NCBI GenBank assembly: GCA_018065765.1
Contig: JAGHSR010000140.1
Location: 1 to 12,440 of the forward strand
Source: Candidatus Colicola coprequi
GTDB lineage: Bacteria; Bacteroidota; Bacteroidia; Bacteroidales; Paludibacteraceae
Reading direction: 5' to 3'
Length of the DNA: 12,440 bases
Shown here: positions 1 through 5,766 of the stretch, in pieces
Position numbering within the stretch: position 1 is the first letter of the stretch
Layout: each line of letters opens with the position of its first letter
Notes under the pieces: generated by a model
Seen by the model: only the letters and a program-made list of their open reading frames with translations
What the model was told of the DNA's origin: nothing
Databases searched by the model: none
Position numbers and translations under genes: made by a program

Positions 1-22
1 GTACATAGTTGTTGTTTTTTTT

Positions 23-81
23 CTAGTATTTCTAGTTTTTCTAGTTATCTAGTTATCTAGTTATCTAGTGTTTCTAGTTAT
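23..81. repeat. Tandem 8-9 bp CTAG repeat at the 3' end of the carbonic anhydrase gene
   Basis: Seven consecutive units each begin with CTAG, at 23, 32, 41, 49, 57, 65 and 74. On the plus strand they read ctagtattt, ctagttttt, ctagttat (three times), ctagtgttt and ctagttat. The last unit (74-81) covers the final codons and TAG stop of the carbonic anhydrase gene, so the array looks like repeated copies of that gene end. Because most units are 8 bp, TAG stops appear in all three minus-strand frames. CTAG is usually one of the rarest tetranucleotides in bacterial genomes, which makes seven copies in 55 bp notable. An eight-T run (15-22) lies on the distal side. No function is assigned. The window ends just beyond, so the full extent is unknown. 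Confidence 0.8.
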
Positions 82-598
82 ACCAGGAGGAGTACATTGC
101 GTAGTTGTGTGCGATTTTTTTGTTGATTTCGGCAGTTTGTTCGGGGTCAGCTTTTTTGATAAACTTAGCAGGAACACCGCCCCAAATCTCGTAGGGTCCG
201 ATTTGTGTGCCTTTGAGTACCAGTGCACCGGCAGCTACGATAGCGCCTTCGCCCACGTGTGCTCCATCGAGTAGAGTAGCTCCCATGCCGATGAGAGCAT
301 AGTCATCTACATCGGCGCCATGGATAGTTACGTTGTGTCCCACGGAGACATAGTTGCCCAAAGTGATAGTGGATTTTTGGTACAGGGTATGTAACACGCT
401 TCCGTCCTGGATGTTGCAATGTTTTCCGATGGTGATTGTGTTGACATCTCCGCGCAGTACGGCATTGAACCATACCGATGTTCCTTCACCGATGGTAACG
501 TCTCCCACTACGGTAGCGTTGTCCATAAGGGCAACGTTGTCAGCAATGTGTGGAGTCAGTATTTCGCCATTGCGGTTGATAGTTTTGATAAGAGCCAT
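74..598 (-). CDS. Gamma-class carbonic anhydrase family protein (left-handed beta-helix)
   Basis: A 174-residue protein made of hexapeptide repeats typical of the left-handed parallel beta-helix fold. It keeps the residues that define the gamma carbonic anhydrase family: Arg49 and Asp51 (LRGDVN), Gln64 (NIQDGS), and three candidate zinc-binding histidines, His70 (SVLHTLY), His88 (GHNV) and His93 (TIHGA). Family members are trimers with metal sites at subunit interfaces and interconvert CO2 and bicarbonate, but many bacterial homologues of this short CamH/YrdA type have weak or unproven activity, so catalysis is inferred. The ATG at 598 was chosen because homologous-looking sequence (MALIKTINRNGEIL) begins there. 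The frame stays open to 679, but that extension runs into tpiA and does not resemble the family. It lies 13 nt after tpiA and is probably the last gene of the operon in view. Its stop codon lies inside a tandem repeat. Confidence 0.9.
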   Translation of the reverse strand: MALIKTINRNGEILTPHIADNVALMDNATVVGDVTIGEGTSVWFNAVLRGDVNTITIGKHCNIQDGSVLHTLYQKSTITLGNYVSVGHNVTIHGADVDDYALIGMGATLLDGAHVGEGAIVAAGALVLKGTQIGPYEIWGGVPAKFIKKADPEQTAEINKKIAHNYAMYSSWYN

Positions 599-611
599 AA
601 TGTTTGTTGTT

Positions 612-1361
612 TTATCTAGCTGCGATGATGGAGCAGAATTTCTCAGCAATGAGGCTGGCACCGCCAATGAGACCACCATCTACGTCGGGGTTAGCGAATA
701 GTTCTTTAGCGTTCTTCTCGTTGCAGGAGCCGCCATAGAGAATGGTGGTTTCGTCAGCAACGGTTTGACCATATTTAGCAGCTACGAGTGAGCGGATGTA
801 TGCGTGCATTTGTTGTGCTTGTTCGGGGGTAGCGGTGAGACCGGTGCCGATAGCCCAAACGGGTTCGTAAGCGAGAGTGATTTTGCCAAATTCTTCGGCG
901 CTGAGGTTGAATACAGAGCCTTCCAATTGTGCTTTGACTACTTCGTTTTGTCGTCCGGCTTCGCGTTCCTCTTTGACTTCGCCAATGCAGAAGATAGGTT
1001 TGAGGTTGTTTTGCAGAGCCAGCAGCACTTTTTCGCGTAGGATATCGTAGGTTTCGTGGTAGTAGGCGCGACGTTCACTATGGCCGATGATACAATATTG
1101 TGCTCCTGTGGACGCAATCATTTCTGCGGATACTTCACCGGTGAATGCACCTTTCTCTTTGTCAGCGCAGTTCTCGGCTGCTACTGCGATAGGGGTATTC
1201 TTGAGTAGTTCGCAAACGGGTGCTAAGTGAATAAAAGGAGTACCGATGACCACCGTACAGGTGGGGTTTGTAACTTGTTGTTTGAGTTCGGCAGCCAATG
1301 CCAAGCCTTCTTGCAGGTTCTTGTTCATTTTCCAGTTACCTGCTACCATTTTTGTTCTCAT
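612..1361 (-). CDS. tpiA: Triosephosphate isomerase
   Basis: A 249-residue TIM-barrel enzyme of normal length that interconverts dihydroxyacetone phosphate and glyceraldehyde 3-phosphate in cytoplasmic glycolysis and gluconeogenesis. All catalytic landmarks are visible: Asn9 and Lys11 (AGNWKMN), the electrophile His94 in IIGHSERR, the base Glu166 in AYEPVWAIGTG, which runs into the mobile loop 6 (167-174), and the phosphate-binding YGGSCN segment near 209-214. It starts at the ATG at 1361, 14 nt after the DoxX-like gene, and is followed after 13 nt by the carbonic anhydrase homologue. From memory of Bacteroides genomes, tpiA often sits beside DUF1599 and DoxX-like genes, so this neighbourhood is normal. 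Nothing is unusual in the protein. Confidence 0.98.
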   Translation of the reverse strand: MRTKMVAGNWKMNKNLQEGLALAAELKQQVTNPTCTVVIGTPFIHLAPVCELLKNTPIAVAAENCADKEKGAFTGEVSAEMIASTGAQYCIIGHSERRAYYHETYDILREKVLLALQNNLKPIFCIGEVKEEREAGRQNEVVKAQLEGSVFNLSAEEFGKITLAYEPVWAIGTGLTATPEQAQQMHAYIRSLVAAKYGQTVADETTILYGGSCNEKNAKELFANPDVDGGLIGGASLIAEKFCSIIAAR

Positions 1362-1375
1362 AATCTGTGTATGTT

Positions 1376-2503
1376 TTAGAATCTAAATTTATCTATGATA
1401 ATTCCGTCTTTGACCACGATGGCTCCCGGGTTAGCGCGGACGATAGTTTTGAGAGTAACAGGGTCGCAGGTGCAGAAGACGACTTCGGGGTGATTGTATG
1501 GTGTGAGGCGGTTGGATGTATTTGCCTGTTCTATCTCCTCGCAGAACGCCAGTATGTCATCTTCGCCGGCACCGGTCAGGATGTAAAAACTCTCTTGTCG
1601 GCTAAGGCAATTGTGGTACAGGTCGGTAACTTGATCGAGAACCTTGCGTTCCGTTTTACTCAAGTCGTACATTACTACCAGTGTCACGGGTGTCTCGCTC
1701 TCAAGGATGTCAAAGGTGATATCTTCGTAGTCCATAGTGAGGATTTCGAAGTCGTGAATAGGGGGTTCGTAGCCTTTTTTGATAAGGCGTGAGTTTTGTC
1801 GAACGAAAGTCCATGTTGAGTCGTTTTTGGGGTAGTTGGTCAAGTCAAACTCTTGCTCCACACCTTCTTTCTCATAGATGAAGGATATCTCGTACTGGTC
1901 AGGTTCGGCATCCTCGGGAAACTCCATGAGTTCGGGGATGTTGTTCCCCACTTTGTATGGGCGAAAATCCACTACAGGCAAGTGACTAAGGTTGTAGAAC
2001 ATAAAACCTCCTGCGAGTAGGACAGATAGGAGGATGATTCCCCATTCGACCTGCCAAACAAAGGTTGGATATACAGCCTTGCGGCATATGAGTAATGCGA
2101 TTGCCAGTATGAGTAGGACAACATTTTTATAGAATGTCTGCCAATTGGTCAGCACCAACGCATCTCCAAAGCAACCGCAGTCGCTAACCGGATTGGTAAG
2201 GGCGATGTAGAGCGTGAGGGGTGTCATCACCAAGTAGAAAAGCAGGGTTATCCATGAAGTCCACTGTGTTTTGACATTGGTCACGAGGCATATACCCAAT
2301 AGTATTTCGATGGCTATGAGGGCGATGGCTGCGGGTTGTGCCAAAGGCATGAGGTCGGTAAAAAATCCGCCGAAAGCTTTGAGGTAGTCTTCTATTTTGT
2401 AGGTTGTGCCGAGTGGGTCAACGGCTTTGACGAACCCGGAGAAGATAAAGACAAGACCGAGTAGTAAGCGGGCAAGGTGGCCAAAGATAGATTTTGTTTT
2501 CAT
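1376..2503 (-). CDS. DoxX/MauE-like membrane protein with C-terminal thioredoxin-like region
   Basis: A 375-residue inner-membrane protein. The N-terminal half has about five hydrophobic segments (roughly 8-28, 55-75, 82-102, 126-142, 153-171) and resembles DoxX/MauE-type proteins. It carries a CGCFG motif (109-113) in the loop after the third segment, as in MauE-like and vitamin K epoxide reductase-like redox proteins. The C-terminal half (about 175-375) is soluble and looks like a divergent thioredoxin-fold domain. It ends in FCTCDPVTLKTIVRANPG (343-360), where the Cys-X-Cys pair replaces the usual CXXC. This is the arrangement of the 'BT_3928 family' in Bacteroides, whose function is unknown. 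The paired cysteine motifs suggest thiol-disulfide chemistry across the membrane, which is inference. It starts at the ATG at 2503, 11 nt after the DUF1599 gene. Confidence 0.85.
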   Translation of the reverse strand: MKTKSIFGHLARLLLGLVFIFSGFVKAVDPLGTTYKIEDYLKAFGGFFTDLMPLAQPAAIALIAIEILLGICLVTNVKTQWTSWITLLFYLVMTPLTLYIALTNPVSDCGCFGDALVLTNWQTFYKNVVLLILAIALLICRKAVYPTFVWQVEWGIILLSVLLAGGFMFYNLSHLPVVDFRPYKVGNNIPELMEFPEDAEPDQYEISFIYEKEGVEQEFDLTNYPKNDSTWTFVRQNSRLIKKGYEPPIHDFEILTMDYEDITFDILESETPVTLVVMYDLSKTERKVLDQVTDLYHNCLSRQESFYILTGAGEDDILAFCEEIEQANTSNRLTPYNHPEVVFCTCDPVTLKTIVRANPGAIVVKDGIIIDKFRF

Positions 2504-2514
2504 GTTGTCAATAG

Positions 2515-3072
2515 TTAGTTTTTAGTAGTCAGTTCGCCCTTTTCCAGCATTTTGATGAGGTAAAAGACGGCATAGTTGAGCATATCGAAATAGTTGCCGT
2601 CGCACCCTTCGGAAATGAGCGTTTTGTTGTCGTTGGCGGCAATGGATTTATTGCGATTTATTTTGGTTAAGATGATGTCGGTGAGTGAAGCCGGGAACAT
2701 ATCTCGCCAAGCTTCTCCATAGTCATGATTTTTGCGCAACATGAGTGCTTTGGCTTCGCCCATCCATTTGTCGTAGAGTTCTGTAGCATGTTCTGCGGTC
2801 ATATCTACGCTGTCGGCATATCCTTCGGTCAGTTGAATGATGCCGATGATAGCGTAGTTGACGATAGCCATCAGTTCGCCATCAATGCTTTCGCCCACGA
2901 GATTGACGCCGGTAGTTTCTATTTCGCGAATGCGTTTGGCTTTGATGAAGAGTTGGTCATTGACTGTTTGTGGCCGCATGATGCGCCACGAAGGTCCGTA
3001 GTCCTTCATCTTGAGTGTATATATCTTGCGGCAGCGAGCCGTGATGATGTCAAATTCTTCAGCTGTGTTCAT
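2515..3072 (-). CDS. DUF1599 family protein with an internal duplication
   Basis: A 185-residue protein resembling the DUF1599 family (I recall it being renamed a nucleotide-modification-associated domain; its biochemical role is not established). It consists of two similar halves. Half one has KMKDYGPSWRIMRP (21-34), then IKAKRIREIE and DGELMAIVNYAIIGIIQL. Half two has RKNHDYGEAWRDMFP (113-127), then TKINRNKSI and DGNYFDMLNYAVFYLIKM. The shared pattern is K-x-x-D-Y-G-x-x-W-R-x-M, followed by a Lys/Arg helix and an acidic D-G-x-x-x-x-x-x-N-Y-A helix, suggesting an all-alpha bundle with two equivalent sites. The ATG at 3072 is chosen because the first half-repeat begins just after it. The frame is open to 3201, but that stretch overlaps hisS and is not family-like. 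It lies 8 nt after hisS. Confidence 0.82.
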   Translation of the reverse strand: MNTAEEFDIITARCRKIYTLKMKDYGPSWRIMRPQTVNDQLFIKAKRIREIETTGVNLVGESIDGELMAIVNYAIIGIIQLTEGYADSVDMTAEHATELYDKWMGEAKALMLRKNHDYGEAWRDMFPASLTDIILTKINRNKSIAANDNKTLISEGCDGNYFDMLNYAVFYLIKMLEKGELTTKN

Positions 3073-3080
3073 AAGGATGA

Positions 3081-4412
3081 TTATTTTCCTATTTCCATCA
3101 CGAGGTCTTCTTTCTTGATGAGTTTTTGTTCGCCAGACAGCATGTTTTTGAGCATGATGGAGTCGGCTGCCATTTCGTCGCCACCGATGATACCCACCCA
3201 TGGAATTTGCTTTTGGTCGGCGTAGGTCATTTGCTTTTTCATCTTGGTAGGTTCGGGATAGACTTCTGTACGGATGCCATTGGCGCGAAGGTCTCGGGCG
3301 ATGGACAAGGCGTAGTGTAGTTCATCGTTACCGAAAGTAGCCAAAAGCACTTGTGTTTGTTCCAGCATGGAAGCGGGGTAGAGGTCTAATTCGGTGAGCA
3401 CATCATAGATTCGGTCAGCTCCAAAAGATATACCGACACCGGACATATTCGGTAATCCGAAAATGCCGGTCAGGTTGTCGTATCGCCCCCCACCAGTGAT
3501 GCTGCCCATTTCCACATCCAAGGCTTTCACTTCAAAGATAGCGCCGGTGTAGTAGTTAAGTCCTCGGGCTAAGGTAAGGTCAAGTTCCACGCGGAACGCC
3601 TCGTTTGTACTGCAATGTGCGTGGTTCATTAGAGTGAATATCTCGCGCAATTCTTTTACGCCTTTGGTACCAATTTCGCTATTGGTGAGCACTTGCGCAA
3701 TGGTGGCGAGTTTCTCGTCGTTGGTTCCCTGAAGAGTGAGAATAGGTTGCAATTGAGCCACTTGTTCGGAATTGAGTCCGCGTTCGATTAGCTCTTGGTT
3801 GACCTGATCAATGCCTATTTTGTCCAGTTTGTCGATGGCTACGGTGATATCGATTATTTTATCCGGAGCGCCAATCACTTCGGCGATGCCTGCCAAAATC
3901 TTGCGGTTGTTAAGATGCAGGCTCACGCGGATGCCGAGGCGGCGATACACTTCTTCTACGATTTGTATGAGTTCCACTTCGCTCACCAGCGAGTTGGTAC
4001 CGATGACGTCCACGTCGCATTGATAAAATTCGCGGTAGCGTCCTTTCTGTGGGCGGTCTGCGCGCCAAACAGGTTGTATTTGGAAACGGCGGAACGGGAA
4101 TTGCAATTCCTGTTGGTGCATTACCACGTAGCGTGCGAAAGGCACGGTTAAGTCGTAGCGCAAACCTTTCTCAGGCGCTTCGCTGGCTTTCTCACCACTG
4201 TTTTGGATTCGGAAGAGCAGTTTGTCGCCCTCTTCGCCATACTTGCCCATAAGAGTGGACATGTTTTCCATGGCCGGAGTTTCTATCTGCTGAAATCCGT
4301 AAAGGGAAAATACGGATTTGATGGTGGAAAAAATATAGTTTCTGCGAGCCATCTCTAAATTGGAAAAGTCACGCGTACCTTTGGGTATTCCCGGTTTTTG
4401 TATGTTTGCCAT
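3081..4412 (-). CDS. hisS: Histidyl-tRNA synthetase
   Basis: A 443-residue class II aminoacyl-tRNA synthetase that charges tRNA-His with histidine in the cytoplasm. The N-terminal KGTRDF (11-16) is characteristic. Motif 2 is present as FRRFQIQPVWRADRPQKGRYREF (about 107-129), the histidine-specific signature as LARGLNYYTG (281-290) followed by GGGRYDNL (308-314 region), and motif 3 as GVGISFGADR (325-334). The C-terminal anticodon-binding domain occupies about 355-443 (VLLATFGNDE to VMEIGK). Length is normal for bacterial HisRS. It starts at the ATG at 4412, 21 nt after the waaA stop, and is probably co-transcribed with waaA and the downstream genes. No sign of truncation or paralogous HisZ character was seen, since all three class II motifs are kept. 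Confidence 0.98.
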   Translation of the reverse strand: MANIQKPGIPKGTRDFSNLEMARRNYIFSTIKSVFSLYGFQQIETPAMENMSTLMGKYGEEGDKLLFRIQNSGEKASEAPEKGLRYDLTVPFARYVVMHQQELQFPFRRFQIQPVWRADRPQKGRYREFYQCDVDVIGTNSLVSEVELIQIVEEVYRRLGIRVSLHLNNRKILAGIAEVIGAPDKIIDITVAIDKLDKIGIDQVNQELIERGLNSEQVAQLQPILTLQGTNDEKLATIAQVLTNSEIGTKGVKELREIFTLMNHAHCSTNEAFRVELDLTLARGLNYYTGAIFEVKALDVEMGSITGGGRYDNLTGIFGLPNMSGVGISFGADRIYDVLTELDLYPASMLEQTQVLLATFGNDELHYALSIARDLRANGIRTEVYPEPTKMKKQMTYADQKQIPWVGIIGGDEMAADSIMLKNMLSGEQKLIKKEDLVMEIGK

Positions 4413-4433
4413 AATTCTTATTTTTATGTTAGC

Positions 4434-5693
4434 TTAATCTGCACTGAATATTTCTTGCATTATTCTTGTGGTAGCGCCCAGTTCGCTTTCCACATAGGCG
4501 CGTGCTTTCTTGCCCATTTCTGCTGCATGGGCGATAGCTTCATCCATGCATAGAGCAAATTCTCGGTAGTTTTTGACGGGTCGTGAAGCTCCTGCGGCAA
4601 TGAGTCCATGGGCTTCGCGGAAGCGTTGGTAGTTCTTGCCGAACAGAACGGGTATGCCGTACACGGCTGCTTCCAATGTATTGTGAATGCCCACACCGAA
4701 CCCGCCGCCGATATAAGCCACATCGGCATAGCGATAGATACCGGAGAGAAGTCCCATTGCATCTACCACTAAGAGGCGACTGGCGAATAGGTTTTTCTCG
4801 TTGGCTTGTGTATAGCTGGTGTAGCGTCCTTGGAACAGTTGGAATATCTGACGCAGGTGTTCGTCGTGTATTTCGTGTGGGACGAGTACTAATTTGATGT
4901 CGGGACGTTCAGACAGATAGCGAGCAAACAGCGCTTCATCTTCAGGCCACGTGCTGCCTGCTACGATGATGGTGGGTTTGGTGGCATCCAACAGCGATGC
5001 GGGTTGTTGGCACCACTGCTTAACGATTGCTATCTCATCGGCAGCTGCGGCGATGGCGTTGACGCGATCAAAGCGCGTGTCGCCGGCTACGGAAACATGA
5101 GTGATGTGATATTGGGCGAGCAACTCGCGGGACGATTCATCTTGAACGAAGATATGGGTGAAACAATTCAGCAGGTTCAGATAGGGTTTGCCCCACGGTT
5201 GGAAGAATAATTGGTGACGAAGGAAGATAGCCGAGATGCTGTACGTTTCAATGTTTCTGCGTTTGAGTTCTTTGAGATAAGCCGGCCAGAACTCGTACTT
5301 GACGAAGATGGCTTTTTGTATCGTGACAGTGTCCAACATGCGCCGCGCATTTTTGCGAGTAGCAAACGGCAAGTATGCCACGACATCGGCTTTGTCGTAG
5401 TTCTTGCGCATCTCGTAGCCGGATGGTGAAAAGAATGTCAGTAGAATCTTGCATTCTGCATTCTGCATTTTGCATTTTGCATCGTGCATTTTGCATCGTG
5501 CATCGTGCATTCTCTCAATGATGGGCCTTGCTTGTTCAAATTCGCCCACAGAAGCGGCATGAAACCAAACAACAGGTTCGTTTTTTAACCTGCTTATGGC
5601 AGCGAGGGCGTTTTTCTGTCCCTCTACCATCAAGCGTGCTTTGCGATGCCCAAACAACGCTGCTATTCGTATCAGTAAAAAATACACAAACAT
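4434..5693 (-). CDS. waaA: 3-deoxy-D-manno-octulosonic acid (Kdo) transferase, with repeat insertion
   Basis: A GT30-family glycosyltransferase of about 419 residues that transfers Kdo from CMP-Kdo to the lipid A precursor at the inner membrane. Visible signatures are a short hydrophobic N-terminal anchor (FVYFLLIRIAALF), HAASVGEFEQARP with the presumed catalytic Glu51, LLTFFSPSGYEMRKNY, VPHEIHDEH, and the CMP-Kdo-binding stretch AYIGGGFGVGIHNTLEAA followed by GIPVLFGKNY. Between the Glu helix and LLTFF there are three 7-residue repeats (about residues 62-82: MHDARCK, MHDAKCK, MQNAECK), encoded by nine 7-bp DNA repeats. Other WaaA proteins, as I remember them, have a much shorter linker here. 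I chose the ATG at 5693 because a promoter -7 box ends only 20 nt upstream; an in-frame GTG at 5702 would add three residues. It is first in the downstream operon. Confidence 0.93.
   Translation of the reverse strand: MFVYFLLIRIAALFGHRKARLMVEGQKNALAAISRLKNEPVVWFHAASVGEFEQARPIIERMHDARCKMHDAKCKMQNAECKILLTFFSPSGYEMRKNYDKADVVAYLPFATRKNARRMLDTVTIQKAIFVKYEFWPAYLKELKRRNIETYSISAIFLRHQLFFQPWGKPYLNLLNCFTHIFVQDESSRELLAQYHITHVSVAGDTRFDRVNAIAAAADEIAIVKQWCQQPASLLDATKPTIIVAGSTWPEDEALFARYLSERPDIKLVLVPHEIHDEHLRQIFQLFQGRYTSYTQANEKNLFASRLLVVDAMGLLSGIYRYADVAYIGGGFGVGIHNTLEAAVYGIPVLFGKNYQRFREAHGLIAAGASRPVKNYREFALCMDEAIAHAAEMGKKARAYVESELGATTRIMQEIFSAD
5450..5512. repeat. Nine tandem 7-bp repeats inside waaA
   Basis: On the plus strand the units are tgcat plus two variable bases: tgcattc, tgcattc, tgcattt, tgcattt, tgcatcg, tgcattt, tgcatcg, tgcatcg, tgcattc. 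Nine units make 63 bp, or 21 codons, so the present copy number keeps waaA in frame. Three units (21 bp) give one 7-residue peptide repeat. The array has no stop codon in any minus-strand frame. Gain or loss of one or two units would shift the frame of the rest of waaA, while changes of three units would only lengthen or shorten the peptide. Copies are not identical, which should lower slippage rates compared with a pure repeat. Confidence 0.95.
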
Positions 5694-5712
5694 GTCGCAC
5701 ACAATTACCGCG

Positions 5713-5744
5713 CAAAGGTACTACTTTTTTTTGAACAGTGCAAA
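5713..5744 (-). promoter_or_regulatory. Bacteroidetes-type promoter for the waaA operon
   Basis: Read on the minus strand, TTTG (5744-5741) is followed after 20 nt by TACCTTTG (5720-5713). This matches the Bacteroidetes primary sigma factor consensus, a TTG/TTTG -33 box and a TAnnTTTG -7 box separated by about 19-21 nt. It lies in the 73-nt gap between the feoB-like gene and waaA. Transcription would start a few bases after 5713, giving a leader of roughly 15 nt to the ATG at 5693. The spacer contains an eight-A run next to the -7 side. It is predicted to drive waaA, hisS, the DUF1599 gene, the DoxX-like gene, tpiA and the carbonic anhydrase gene. Confidence 0.75.
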
Positions 5745-5766
5745 TTAAACGAACAAAAACTGTGTT

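Noticed and set aside
599..679. N-terminal extension of the carbonic anhydrase homologue by 27 residues
   Set aside because: It runs into tpiA coding sequence; the family-like start MALIK is at 598.
1367..1792. Plus-strand open frames opposite the genes, such as this 141-residue one and another at 2725-3225
   Set aside because: They are antisense to well-supported genes, have no recognisable domain and reflect the codon pattern of the true strand.
3073..3201. N-terminal extension of the DUF1599 protein by 43 residues
   Set aside because: It lies inside hisS in another frame, is rich in Arg and His as shadow frames are, and the family-like sequence starts at the ATG at 3072.
4460..4762. Minus-strand 100-residue frame inside waaA, also 6053-6526 inside the feoB-like gene
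   Set aside because: They are alternate-frame shadows; the overlapping genes keep conserved motifs throughout in their own frames.
5450..5512. CRISPR array
   Set aside because: Units are 7 bp with no spacers, and the array lies inside a coding sequence.
5745..5766. Intrinsic terminator after the feoB-like gene
   Set aside because: There is a T-run on the minus strand, but only a weak AACA/TGTT pairing of about four bases, too small to call.
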